Shown piece after piece: positions 1-11,600 of a stretch of 58,235 bases of DNA (positions within the stretch are counted from its first letter, which is position 1; every line of letters starts with the position of its first letter). Position numbers and translations under genes: made by a program. The DNA is from Dissophora ornata. Its lineage: Eukaryota > Mortierellomycota > Mortierellomycetes > Mortierellales > Mortierellaceae. The stretch is taken from positions 1 to 58,235 of the forward strand of contig MU616627.1 in assembly GCA_025201705.1 (NCBI GenBank). Direction: 5' to 3'. Below the pieces are notes generated by a model. The model was not told where the DNA came from and did not search any database. It saw nothing but the letters and a program-made list of their open reading frames with translations.

Positions 1-133
1 TCTTCTTCTTCTTCTTCTTCTTCTTCTTCTTCTTCTTCTTCTTCTTCTTCTTCTTCTTCTTCTTCTTCTTCTTCTTCTTCTTCTTCTTCTTCTTTCTTCT
101 TTCTTCTTTCTTCTTTCTTCTTTCTTCTTTCTT
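1..133. repeat. Compound TCT / TTTCTTC microsatellite
   Basis: The first ~93 bases are an uninterrupted TCT trinucleotide run. It passes into a 7-bp variant (TTCTTTC units) up to about position 133. The run begins at base 1, so its true length is unknown. The pure polypyrimidine strand could form triplex DNA, but nothing shows a function. Confidence 0.95.
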
Positions 134-136
134 GTG

Positions 137-909
137 TGTTTCTAGGACGATTGCGCTCGTCTGTCATCCTTCAAGCTTCTCCAAACCAAATAGCGAGGCG
201 AAAACAGAATTTCGCAAGGACCACTTTATGCTCTCGATCGAACGCAAAAGGTTGGGTTTACAAAGATTAGACCTGGGGTGGGACGGTCCACTGGTCGATA
301 CTAGAGTACTCCCTGAATCTTGAAGAGCTTATGTGGCATGACATCATTGATGTGGCCACGTACCCCAGCAAGATTTGGTCAGGCACTTCAAGCCAGGACT
401 TAGGCTCATCTTCGTACGCTTAATATTAATGTACAACGTTGGTAAGCGAAGACATCACCGGGTTTTGGATTCCATGACGCGCCTGTAGGGGTTGAAAGGG
501 CGTTTGATCCTCTGACCGCAAAAGCCTTGCTGAGCCATGCCTCCACTATGGAGGCGGTTGACCTAACTCTGAAGGATGGCATGGGACACTCGAGTTTCCT
601 GATCGATGAAACGACCCTAGCTATCCTTCCCTCTTTTCTTCGCCTCAGGACATTTGTAGGCGCGATCTGTGTCAGTTCTATCGGTTCACGTCTCGATCCG
701 TGGATATGAACCGAGTGTGGGTTGACTTTTACAAGGAGTCCGATGCTTCACACGGTCGTCTTGGCGAACAGGTGAGATTGTTATTTGAGCGGCCCAGAAC
801 CCTGTGTCATGTGTCGGGCCTTGCCGTTAGTCTCACGGAGAACACGCGTCGTAGACAGGGGAGGACTGCGGGACTAGAGCTGCGATTGGATCAGCGGCTG
901 GAAGGTTGA
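137..909 (+). pseudogene. Decayed F-box/leucine-rich-repeat-like relic
   Basis: Short stretches of coding-like sequence follow one another in different frames. One around 230-320 contains RLGLQRLDLGWDG. A second around 290-420 contains LNLEELMWHDIIDV. A third at 527-709 contains a leucine-patterned segment ending LAILPSFLRLRTF. A fourth at 700-909 follows. Stops and frame changes separate them and no start or splice sites tie them together. The leucine spacing resembles the LRR half of the fungal F-box proteins, one of which lies broken at 36.3 kb. No F-box is visible, possibly because the microsatellite truncates the 5' side. Assignment is by general resemblance only. Confidence 0.3.
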
Positions 910-2025
910 GAAGAGAGAGAAGAAAAAGGCGCGAATGAAGGAATCAAGGAATAAATACGCCCTGCACGCGTATGTGACCGCTTTGGCGTTTTGCGCCTTT
1001 GTAATGGTGACAAACGAGGACGAGGATGTGGACACAGTGCACATGTGGCAAACAACAGCCGAATGGTGGGAGACACGGTCTCCGTTGCCGCGTGGCATCC
1101 TTCTACGGCTTGTTTCGTCTGTCTAGGTGCGTTCGTTCGTCCTCGTGATCCTCAACGTCGCGAAGCAATTTGTTTAACTGAATTACAGTTTGAGCTCCTC
1201 AAAACAGATCGACAAAATCTGTTTGTTGCGTGCATGAACCTCGAACATCATCGGCGGTAGTATATCATACTGCATTGCACGTAATCGACTTGCACAAGCA
1301 CGCCAATCCACACCAAGTATCGGTGAGGCTGGGATATGGAAGCACACTGTGATACGTCAACATTTCTACGCATAATAACGAAATAACGAGGGTGGGGTAT
1401 TAATTCTTGTTCATACAACCTACTACCGTCATCGCAAATCATATAAGGAGAGCAGCGCAAATATAGTCTGCTTGATTCTCTTTACTAATGTCCGCTTGAT
1501 AGTCATACGAGAGGCCACCACCGTTGCACCACCAATGTAGCCCCTTAGTGGTACACAACAGATCCTTCGAGATTTGTCTCATTTCTCAGGTACTCCCGTT
1601 ATCCACGCGAAACTCAACTAACCCAATTTGCCAAGAAATCAATGGGTCAACATGGCCAGGTTTGTAGCGGATCTGCACGCACGCATGCCCTCGCAAAAGG
1701 CGTATATACCACTACTCCAGCATCTCCACCAGCGTTTTGGGTCAGGTATCTGAGAAGTTGCAAGTCCCGTCGCTCTAAAATGCAGTTGCGCGCATTTTTT
1801 TTGCGAGTCTGGATGAGGGTAGACACGGAACACCTCGAGGGTTTTCGTTATCTGACAAAATTCTACAAGAACAAGTTCGACGCTGAGACTGATCTCCTAG
1901 ATTGCAGTCTCTGATAAGCCATTTCCCTAATATCACAAAAACAAAAAATAAAAAAGTATAAAGATGTAAAAGACCAAGAGGATCGCGGAGAACGTGTGCC
2001 CGGGAATCTCAGACTCTCCTATGGA
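910..2025. other. No recognisable gene
   Basis: Only short overlapping open frames on both strands occur here, none with family features. The frame at 1642-1914 has a somewhat coding-like composition but no partner exons. The stretch ends at the terminal repeat of the retroelement copy beginning at 2026. Confidence 0.5.
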
Positions 2026-2050
2026 TATTACTCTTCCGGCGAGAGACTGT
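2026..2050 (+). repeat. Inverted terminal repeat, outer end of copy 1
   Basis: Begins TATTACTCTTCCGGC and continues GAGAGACTGT. It matches the complement of 3651-3675 except for one base (G versus A after CCGGC). The equivalent outer repeat is missing from copy 2. Confidence 0.75.
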
Positions 2051-2172
2051 GATACTCCCAATAAAGTTTTTTTTTCATTTTTAAGTCTACGCGAGGGATC
2101 CCATTGTGAAATCTCTCTTTCTTTTTATCACAACCATCGCAGGAACACATCCCTTTGATAAGTCAGATCCTC

Positions 2173-3675
2173 ATGGATGACTCCTCAAACAGTGACTTAC
2201 GAGCAATGGTCCTCCACCTGGAAACTGAACTCTAGGAACTACGAGGCCACCTCGTTCTCGATTATCCCCATCTATCTCAATCATCAAAAGTTTCCACCCT
2301 CGCTCCTTATGAAGAACTTCTCGAGTTCTGTCTCGCTGAGAGCGAGGATGTTCCCTTCTTCCGAGCCAACCTCCCCGATGGCCATGACATATTCACCATG
2401 TCGGATTGCTACTTCAATTCCCGCATGGTATATACGCCCCTTTCGGCCGTTGCCCTGGACGAGAAGAATCCCCTCAATGCACCTGGCAAAGACTTGGATA
2501 AGTCTTTGTGCAACATTCAAGCCAAACTGGCCCAACTCACGCACCCAATCGACACCTTCGCCCATGATCTCGTCCAAAACCGAGACCCCATGTCAGAAGA
2601 CAACTCTCAAACCCTTGCCATTGTCAACACCCTCCGCATCATGCTTGGCGACCTGGCAGGACAGATTTCGATTAAGCGTCGCACCCACATCCTTCGTAGT
2701 CTTAATCTGGCTGTCGAGACCGGCAAGGATGATCCGCTCGTCTCCTTGGATGACATTGCGGAACAACGTCAGCGGACTGAGGCACTGGACAAGCAGTTCC
2801 GACGTTATCAACCTCCCAGCACGAAAGCTCAGGGGAAGGACCTTTCCAACAAATCGCCCGTCAACACGGGCAACCGACAACAGGGTCAACAACTTTACAT
2901 CTTCCCTCCATAGAACCTGCTGCCACACGTCTTTCAGAAACTTCAGGAGAAGTTGGTAGCGACGGTGATCACTACCTATTAGCCGAGCGCGTTGTGGTTC
3001 CCAACGACCCAGGGCATGCCAGTGACCCCACCAATCCGGATCTCGCGGTCCATGGTCCTCCCAGCACCGGGGGACCTTCCTCATGTCTTGTCCCGCAACC
3101 CCCACTGGTCTCTATCCGCCTGGAACGTCAGCGAGCAACGGTGCTAAAAAATGGCGCTAGCTTTGATGTTGTCCCCATTTTGACTCACCAGCAGTGATCC
3201 GCCGCGAGCGTCTGTACATGGCTAAACAGAGCGCATTTGTTCGTTGAATGGAGTTCCTCGACCTGGACCCACTCGCTCCCAACCCCATCCAGCTGATGAG
3301 TTTTCTTGCATACGGTTTCACCCATGATCAATGGGCGGTCTCTACAGTTCTCAACATCAAGACAGTGGCCCTTCAAATATTTAATTCTACCAATGCTTTT
3401 GACGACTATGCACCCTCAATAGTTTCTTGAAGGCCATTGCCAAACGTGAAGTCAAACGGCCACACCGCTAAGATCTGGACATAAGTCCCATTACTAACCA
3501 TCTTCGCGGAATAGGGCGTTGGAGTTGAGGACGTCATGACCCAGGGGTAATTGGTCAACTCCCGTCATTGTTGATGCCTTCTACCGTCTCTCTCGCATGA
3601 CAGCCACCAACTTTACGACCACGGTATTGGGTTAGCTCTGGATCCATGAGACAGTCTCTTGCCGGAAGAGTAATA
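2173..3675 (+). pseudogene. Gag-like and tyrosine-recombinase remnants, copy 1
   Basis: An ATG at 2173 opens a frame that meets TAG at codon 21 (2233-2235), then stays open through the Gag-like part to another TAG near 2911. The Gag-like part includes AQLTHPIDTFAHDL and, further on, an RR..ILRSLNL motif typical of DIRS/Ngaro ORF1 products. The downstream recombinase-like frame is broken by small indels: a 4-base loss near 3178, a 30-base insertion near 3221 and a shift near 3415. FLKAIAKREVKRPHR is readable after the last shift and FYRLSRMTATNFT near 3580. The DIRS assignment rests on recalled family patterns; the breaks are directly visible against copy 2. Confidence 0.6.
3651..3675 (-). repeat. 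Inverted terminal repeat, inner end of copy 1
   Basis: This is the complement of the 3702-3726 repeat. The two inner repeats face each other across 26 unrelated bases (3676-3701), making the centre of the large palindrome. Confidence 0.85.
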
Positions 3676-3701
3676 ACGCCAGACTTCGACAACGAAAAAC
3701 A

Positions 3702-3726
3702 TATTACTCTTCCGGCAAGAGACTGT
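3702..3726 (+). repeat. Inverted terminal repeat, inner end of copy 2
   Basis: Starts TATTACTCTTCCGGC and is an exact complement of 3651-3675. The identity between arms continues outward from the centre, with only one difference seen in roughly the first 220 bases. Confidence 0.85.
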
Positions 3727-5181
3727 CTCATGGATCCAGAGCTAACCCAATACCGTGGTCGTAAAGTTGGTGGCTGTCATGCGAGAGAGACGGTAGAAGG
3801 CATCAACAATGACGGGAGTTGACCAATTACCCCTGGGTCATGACGTCCTCAACTCCAACGCCCTATTCCGCGAAGATGGTTAGTAATGGGACTTATGTCC
3901 AGATCGTAGCGGTGTGGCCGTTTGACTTCACGTTTGGCAATGGCCTTCAAGAAACTATCGAGGGTGCATAGTCGTCAAAAGCATTGGTAGAATTAAACAT
4001 TTGAAGGGCCACTGTCTTGATGTTGAGAACTGTAGAGACCGCCCATTGATCATGGGTGAAACCGTATGCAAGAAAACTCGTCAGCTGGGTAGAGTCAGGA
4101 GCGAGTGGGTCCAGGTCGAGGAACTCCATGTACAGACGCTCGCGGCGGATCGCTGCTGGTGAATCAAACATAATGGAGACAACAGCAAAGCTGGCGCCAT
4201 CTTTTAGCACCGCTGCCCGCTGACGTTCCAGGCAGATAGAGACCAGTGGGGGTTGCGGGACAAGACATGAGGAAGGTCCCCCGGTGCTGGGAGGACCATG
4301 GACCGCGAGATCCGGATTGGTGGGGTTACTGACATGCCCTGGATCGTTGGGAACCACAATGCGCTCGGCTAATAGGGAGTGATCACCGTCGCTACCAACT
4401 TCTCCTCCTGAAGTTTCTGAAGGAAGTGCGGCAGCAGGTTCCATGGAGGGAAGATGTAAAGTTGTTGACCATGTTGTCGGTTGCCCGTGTTGACGGGCGA
4501 TTTGTTGGAAAGACCCTTCCCCTGAGCTTTCGTGCTGGGAGGTTGGTAACGTCGGAACTGCTTGTCCAGTGCCTCAGTCCGCTGACGTTGTTCCGCAATG
4601 TCATCCAGGGAGACGAGCGGATCATCCTTGCTGGTCTCGACAGCCAGATTAAGACTACGAAGGATGTGGGTGCGACACCCAATCGAAATCTGTCCTGCCA
4701 GGTCGCCAAGCATGATGCGGAGGGTGTTGACAATGGCAAGGGCTCGAGAGTTGTCTTCTGACATGGGGTCTCGGTTTTGGACGAGATCATGGGCGAAGGT
4801 GTCGATTGGGTGCGTGAGTTGGGCCAGTTTGGCTTGAATGTTGCACAAAGACTTATCCAAGTCTTTGCCAGGTGCATTGAGGGGATTCTTCTCGTCCAGG
4901 GCAACGGCCGAAAGGGGCGTATATACCATGCGGGAATTGAAGTAGCAATCCGACATGGTGAATATGTCATGGCCATCGGGGAGGTTGGCTCGGAAGAAGG
5001 GAACATCCTCGCTCTCAGCGAGACAGAACTCGAGAAGTTCTTCATAAGGAGCGAGGGTGGAAACTTTTGATGATTGAGATAGATGGGGATAATCGAGAAC
5101 GAGGTGGCCTCGTAGTTCCTAGAGTTCAGCTTCCAGGTGGAGGACCATTGCTCGTAAGTCACTGTTTGAGGAGTCATCCAT
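3720..5181 (-). pseudogene. Gag-like and tyrosine-recombinase remnants, copy 2
   Basis: An ATG at 5181 opens a frame with TAG at codon 21 (5119-5121), the same position as in copy 1. After it the frame is open to 4369, giving a Gag-like product of about 270 residues overall. Where copy 1 has a stop, this copy keeps tryptophan (PPWNLLPHF). A second frame, 4444-3947, overlaps the end of Gag. It reads LAYGFTHDQWAVSTVLNIKT, then NSTNAFDDYAPSIVS, resembling the N-terminal helical domain of DIRS/Ngaro tyrosine recombinases. FLKAIAKREVKRPHR follows after a frame change. The catalytic Arg/His/Tyr core is absent. The family call is inference; no reverse transcriptase is encoded. Confidence 0.6.
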
Positions 5182-5300
5182 GAGGATCTGACTTATCAAA
5201 GGGATGTGTTCCTGCGATGATTGTGATAAAAAGAAAGACTGTGGGATCCCTCACGTAGACTTAAAAATGGATAAAAAAAAGGTTTCATAAGGCAATCACC

Positions 5301-5353
5301 TGATATTCTCTCCCAAAGTGCACACTACTCGTACAATTTGGGAGAGAATATCA
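5301..5353. repeat. Perfect 17-bp inverted repeat with 19-bp loop
   Basis: TGATATTCTCTCCCAAA (5301-5317) is followed 19 bases later by its exact complement (5337-5353). It lies just outside the broken outer end of retroelement copy 2. It could be the end of another small element or a stem-loop; its sequence only weakly resembles the element's own terminal repeat. Confidence 0.85.
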
Positions 5354-5664
5354 CGGAAAACCAATGTTTGATTGTTACATGGGTCTGACACGTACTTTCT
5401 ACATTCAAAAAAATTGTTGGCGGATCCTGCTAACAAAAAACTAGGTGTCTCAGGAATTAGCCCTTTTTTTTTGGCCGCTCTCTTTCTCACACCTCTCTCG
5501 TTCACATCCCAAAGTAATCGTAGCAATTTTTTTACAACATGTGGTGTACGTTTTTTGTCTATTACGAATTAAATAAAACTTTTGTGTGGCCATGATTTGT
5601 TATCTTGGTCCACAGATGTTACAAAAAGGAAATGGCACAAAGCGGGGGGAAAAGAGCATAATGT

Positions 5665-8600
5665 CTAAAATATTGTTGCCTTGACCGTGGCCAGCAGAGA
5701 GTCAAGTTCCTAAAAGTAAAATGAAGGAGGAAGAGGTGTAAGTAACAAAAAAAATATATATACATATATTTTGAACAACGCCATGAGACAGAAAAAACTC
5801 AAAAAGGCAAACAAAGCAAGACTTACTCTTCCGACCTTGTCTAGTTCCGCATCTACCTCCTTCCAGCATTCAAACACCTCGGGATGGCATTCACCCTGCA
5901 CATCCCGTAGCCGCCTTTCGGTCCTTGTCCAAATCATCGGTTCATCTGACTCCTCATCCTCCTCATGAATCGTCTCATTGCCCGTCGCCAAATTAAAGAT
6001 ATTGTTATTCCTCGTCGTCAAGTGTAGCTTATCATTAGTCGTTGTTGAATAATTGCTGTTTGTGTGGGTTTCGTCAAGATGTTGGTCATGAGCTTGGGTA
6101 TCCTTGTTATTGTTAACATTATTGAGGCTGGTGTTGTTGGTGCCGCCGGTGTTCTTAGTGTTGTACAGAGAATGCGAAGAGGGTGGTGGAACATTATGTG
6201 GCTGAAGCGAAAGCAGACGCTGCCGTGTCGGGTGGTTCATAGACGAAGGCGCTGAAGATGGAGGAGGAAGTATTCTACCATCCTTTCCATATGTAATGCC
6301 GCCAGGACCCCTCAGGGACGAAGGAGCACCAGTGCCTACAGAACTCGATCGACCTCCACGAACGAGTGTCAGGAGGTCTTGCATGCCGGTGTTGTAATCA
6401 GAAGAGAGCAACCATGGATCGTTCTGCTGCAATGCTCCCGTTGTTGGAGTTGTCGCTTTGCTTTCTGAGGCAGATGCGGCATACAGATCGCCGTCACCAC
6501 CGACCTTCGACGTAGGGGCTGAAGAAGTAGTGGTGGAGGAAGAGGCCGTTGATCCTCTCCTGGTGATTTCCGTTGCGCTAGTGCTAGAAGATCGATTCCT
6601 GATATTGCTGTTCTGCAATTCCCCTGTACCCGCTCCTGCGTTGCCGGATCTGAACTGCGGGCTGGCGTTGCTCTCGACCGTGCTGGCGGACGCTGGCCCG
6701 CCAGCGGAGGAAACTCCGACAGTCGATGCGCCAGTATGGATTGAGAGCTGAAGAAGATTAGGTCGAGTCGAGGACGCAGGTGAGGGTGTCTGTAATGGGC
6801 GAGGCAGTGGCGAATACGATCTGCCCTCCAAGGGGTACTGCTGGTACTGAGAGTTCGGAGAAGACGCGAACATCGCGGACGGGGACGACGGACTGCTACC
6901 GGCGACCTTTTGACTTGGCGCAGAGGCGTTGATGTTCGAGAGCAACGTCGCCCTAGTGTAACCCGACGACGACGAGGGTGAAGCCGGACCAGGTGATGAG
7001 GATCCTGTGCTCCCAATAATACCAACGGCGGCAGCGCTAGCACTAGCAGCAGCAGCCGCCGCAGCCAAGACAGACACGGTGGACTGATTCCTTCCAGGTG
7101 CCGACCCGACAGCGGTCACAGAGGCAATTTGAACATCGGCATCACTGGCTTTCCTTGCCAGAGTTGGACTTGAGGGCGAAGACAAGAGGGACATTGGCGA
7201 GGGTAAATTTCTACCAGTGGCGCTGCTCTGCTTGCCATCTGTTGCTCCCGCAGAGTTTTCACCTGCCAAAGCTCTCTCGAGCTTCAGCAATGTTTCTCCG
7301 CCACGAGCAGACGAGCCCAATTGCTCCAAGCGATCCCGATCCGACGTCGCAGAGATGCTCCTTCGGCTCCTGCTGACAACGCTAAATGATGCAGAGATAG
7401 AACCCGAACTGGCACTTGCCCTCCGACGTTCTTTTCCTGCAGCGACAGCCTGCGAAGCCCTAGCTACCGCCGCTGCAATGCGCTCCCTCCGGGACATAGT
7501 TTCCAGTTCTTGGCTATCGTCTCTTGAACGACGAGCTTGCTGATCATCATGCTCATCATCCGAATCACCGCCCAAGACATCTTCAATAATCTCTGTAATA
7601 TCAATCTCTTCACCTCCCTCCAGTGGCACAAACGAGTACTGGTACTGTGCTGTCTGGCTGGGGGAACTGGTTGTCCTTGCTGAGCGGACAGTACCCTTGT
7701 TTAGAACAATGTCCACACCTTGGGTAGTATTCCTCCTCATGTTCAGTCGCACAGATGGGGTTGAAGGTGACAGCAACTCGTCGATAGATGCAAAAGACGC
7801 CTTGCGTGTAGCCGAGGAGCCCATTTGTTCACTTTGAGCCATCACTGCAGACAGCGACAATGGCGATGGTCCATGCGTCAACGAGGGGGAGGTCGCACGC
7901 TGTCGTTCTGGCCGATAAGACCTCTCGGGCGTCGAAGATCGAGATCCTTCCTGTTGATCCGCGTGGCTTGACATGTTCGAAGGCGCAGGTGAAGGGGCTT
8001 GTAGTGGCCGGGCCAAGGACGTTGGAGAACCCTGACTGACGCTTGGAGAACGTGTTCTAACCTGCTGCTGTTGCTGCTGTTGCTGCTGGTGTTGCTGGAA
8101 CTGGTGGCGATCCGGCGTAGGGGTTCTCGATGTCTGTGGAGGATGGATTGGCTGCGCCGTCATCAAGGACTGCGTCGACAGCGTTGGGCTTGGTCTTCCT
8201 GAGCTGTGATCGAATGAGTCCCCACGGACTAGAGGGCTTGTTGGACTCATGATCACAGAGTCGGTCCTACGAGGGATCCGGATTGGTGAAGAACCAGCAG
8301 GGTTACCACCGCCAAGTCGACTCGCATTCATCAACGCTGCATTTGCAGGATTGAAGTTCCGAGTCTGTGGGCCTGGTGATGTGGGGCTCAACATGCCGGT
8401 AAGACTGTGCGTTGGGCTGGGCTGAGCGGACAAAGTGCCATCTGAATCAGCTGCGCGAAACGACGGCGTGAGAAGAGGGGAGGGAGCCTTCTTCGCTTGC
8501 GATTGTTGCTGCTGCGACTGCTGCTGCTCTTGCACAAAGCGCATCTCAGCTTGCAGACTCTTGGCCGCCTTCCGAAGGAAGAAAACATGGTCAGGGTGCA

Positions 8601-11600
8601 ATGGCATCGAGGCAACATCAGCCTTAGGCGATCGACGGACAGGCACCAGCTGATGCTCTTCAAAGCACCGGATCAGAGGCGTTTGCGGTGGTAGGGGTAT
8701 CTCCTCGCCTTGCTTGTGTTTCTTCGACGTATTGCTGTTCAAGTAGAGACCCAATTGATATTCAATGACAAGTCCATTGGGAACTGTGGTGCGCTTGGCG
8801 ACCAGGATATGTTCTTGCACGCCATCCACAACACCAGCTCGGATGCCGACACTTTCGAGGGTTCTGAAGATGACATCTCCAGCGTTCGAGGTCGAATGCA
8901 TAGGGATCCAGTGCTCGACCTTTGTCGCCACAGACTGGCCTTGTGTTCGTGGGTCGGCTTTATCCATAGCAGTCCCCATACCTTCCAGCAACAGCATTGA
9001 CTGAGGTAGATCCTGCGCCTGGCAGACAACCTTGACCCAGAAAAAGTCTTCCTGGGGTGTTGTGGGTGTTGTTGGTGTTGCGGGCAATGAGGAGGCAGAA
9101 GCCGAGTTTGTGATAGAGCTCGCGCGACGGATCTTCTTATTGAGCAAAAAGCGAATTGAACGCGGCTGCTCTGCCTTGCCAGATCCACTGCGCCGCTGTC
9201 CTGGCAATGCTGTTGAGGGCGAGGAGTTGTTGTTATTGGTGCTTGAGGTTTGTGAGGCTGTGGAGTTGACAGACATCATCGACGAAACGGATGAAATGGA
9301 CAGACGGTGGTTCACAGGTAGTGGTGTCGTTAGATGGGCTGTAAGAGATAGGTATATCGACATGGGCTTATCTGTTGCCTGCAAGATTGTCTCGTCTACA
9401 AGTTGGGCGATGAACAGAAATCATGGTTAGTTCATGGATTCAATAGATTTTACTACGTTTGCTTTCTGTGTGACATTGAACCTAGTGTTTAGATCAATCC
9501 TTACCCCCATCGACACCTTTGACAGTAAGATAAAAGTCTCCTGTGGAGGCGGTGCCATCGGGCGCCAGACGGAACTTGATAACCGCCTGATGAGCAACCT
9601 CTGAAGACATTGTTGCGGGCGTGACTACAACCGTCTTGTACATGGATGCCCCAAAGTCGACATTCCCAGGATACACACGCAAAGTCATGATTTCCTGCGT
9701 TGGTGGATCAGCTTTGTCGACGACTGGAGATTGTGGCACTAAGGTCGACGACGACGAGGGGCCAGTAATGGATGAGCCAACAGACCCATTCGAGTTGGAG
9801 CGCGCTCTGAAGAGATTGCTGCCGATGCCGCTATTACTACTTGAAGAAGGGTTCTTGGCTAAGTTCTTGAGCCTCTCCTTCTCCTGACGTTCCTTCTCCT
9901 TGCGCTCCTTCTCCTTGGAACTCTTTCCGACACCGAAAAGGCTCTTGAACTTGCCAGGCTTCTTGACAACGACCGCCTCTGGCGGTAGTCCTTCTTCATA
10001 TTCCTCTTTAGTCTTTCTGGCTACAGGCTTCTCGCCTTTGCCGAGGAGCGAGTTCAGCTTGGCATCCTTGCGATCAACCATCTTTTTCATCATCTTTTCC
10101 CTCTCCTCCTCATCAGAGTCGAGGCTTGGTGAGCGAACGCCTGACGTGCTACTGGCGGGAGGTTGTGGTTGCGATTGTGGCTGCGACTGTTGCTGTTGAG
10201 ATTGCTGCTTGGGTGGCTCGTCCGCCATACTCAGGTTTCTGGCCTTGCCCGGAGGTGTTTGGATGCGGTTGACAATGGTATCGTCCCGAGCAATAGGTGG
10301 CGTAAGTGAGATCACACGCGGCTCTGTGTTCGAGAATAAAAGATCGTCCTCATCCAGCAGTGGTTTCCGGTACCGGTTTGTGACCTGGACCTCATCTTCG
10401 TCCTCTTCGTCCTCTTCCTCTTCCCCCTTGGACGATTGCTGACTATGGCGGTTTGAATCTTGATCAATGTCCATCTTGTGGCTAGCAGCGATGGCCCGCA
10501 GTTTCTTTTGATCATTCAGAATCTCCTGCTGGACTCGCTCCGCTTCGAGTTGGAGTGGTGTCTTTTGAGAGCGGTCTGCGTACTGGTTATGATCTACAGA
10601 ATGCTGACTGCCCTCGTGTGATTCTAGGTCATCATGTTCCTCGCCATCAATGTCTTCCATATCATGGTCTTCATCGACGTCATGTTCCTCATCCTCTTCC
10701 TCGTCTTCTTCGTCGTCGTACCAGTCTCCTTCTTCTTCCTCCTCGGTCCATTCAGTTTCGCTTGCCTCTAGGAACTCGTTCTGGGCTGTGAAGACGACAG
10801 ACCTCCGATTCATTGCTCTTTGCTCGAGGATGGCTGGGTCGAGTGGTTGCACGTGCTCGTCGAATGTACCCCACTCTGGGGAAGGCGCCGAAAGAGTAAC
10901 ATTGCGATATGTGTTAAGTCTGGCTAGACGCTCGAACGGTGTCTACATATCCGATAAACGGAAGATTGATCGGTAGGAGAATAGGAGAAATGAGTGAGTT
11001 ATTTGCATCGTATTGATTACATAACGCGATGATATATAAGATTTCGATCAATGATACAGTCCAACATTGTGTGCCACAAGAATAATTCTGGCCGGTGATC
11101 GGAGTAATCGCGGTGATCCAACTCACACCCACACGCACAGTCAGTCAGCGACTGAAATAGCCTAAAACTCACCTCGATGTTCTCTGCAGGAATGTAACCA
11201 ATGACTCCCGTTTTGAGCACTCGCACCAACCACCAGTACACGTTTACGTCCTCAAGGAGCATCAACGAATCATTGCGCACAACTGACGCTTGACCTTCCT
11301 GTGTCGCAACAAACGTGTGGAACGCATACACAAGGTTAAAGTCAATGTCATCCTCCGTCAGCGACATCACTTCAGAACCCTCGTCCTCATCTTCGTCCAT
11401 CATCTCCTCGTCGATCTGGTCCTCCTCGTCTTCTTCCTCCTCTTCGTCGTCGTCGTCAAATTCGTCGTCATCGTCGTCGTCGTCGTCGTGCTGGCGAAGC
11501 ATCTCGATGTCCCTTTGACGCTGGAGATTTGGGTCATGTTGGGGGTTGTGTTGGTAATATTCTTCCTCCTCGTGGCTATCGGCGCCGCTCATGTCTTGGT

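Larger units (their letters stand above)
2026..3675 (+). mobile_element. DIRS-like retroelement, internally deleted copy 1
   Basis: A ~1650-bp unit is bounded by an inverted terminal repeat of about 25 bp: TATTACTCTTCCGGC... at 2026-2050 and its complement at 3651-3675, with one mismatch. Inside, in order, are a Gag-like reading frame, a piece resembling the N-terminal part of a tyrosine recombinase, and a piece resembling its extreme C-terminus (FYRLSRMTATNFT). No reverse transcriptase, RNase H or central catalytic recombinase region is present, so this is a non-autonomous deletion derivative. Inverted terminal repeats plus tyrosine-recombinase remnants suit DIRS-type elements; Ngaro elements instead carry split direct repeats. 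Copy 1 is the more damaged copy: it has an extra stop at the TAG near 2911, a 4-base deletion near 3178 and a 30-base insertion near 3221-3250. Confidence 0.7.
3702..5282 (-). mobile_element. DIRS-like retroelement, internally deleted copy 2 (inverted)
   Basis: This is the mirror image of 2066-3675. Identity is very high near the centre and drops slightly outward. It carries the same Gag-like frame and the same truncated recombinase pieces, in less damaged form. The outer end lacks the terminal repeat: homology stops in the A/T-rich run at about 5282, where copy 1 still has some 40 further bases. Copy 2 is therefore truncated at its 5' side. Either a tail-to-tail double insertion or an inverted duplication of one copy could give this arrangement; the shared early stop codon favours copies of a single already-dead parent. 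Confidence 0.7.

Noticed and set aside
2177..2959. Uninterrupted 260-codon frame on copy 1 of the retroelement and its 261-codon twin at 4392-5177
   Set aside because: It overlaps the Gag-like frame in another phase, is rich in Ser/Pro/Thr/Arg and has no family features. Its openness in both copies follows from their near-identity and does not show coding.
5296..5526. 76-codon minus-strand frame containing CRKYVSDPCNNQTLVFRDIL
   Set aside because: It looks faintly protein-like but overlaps the 17-bp hairpin, has no partner exons and no recognised family.
6369..9188. Several 70-220-codon frames on both strands inside the SH3-RA gene
   Set aside because: All are shadows of the long low-complexity exon; their Ser/Arg/Leu bias follows from repeats read in other frames.
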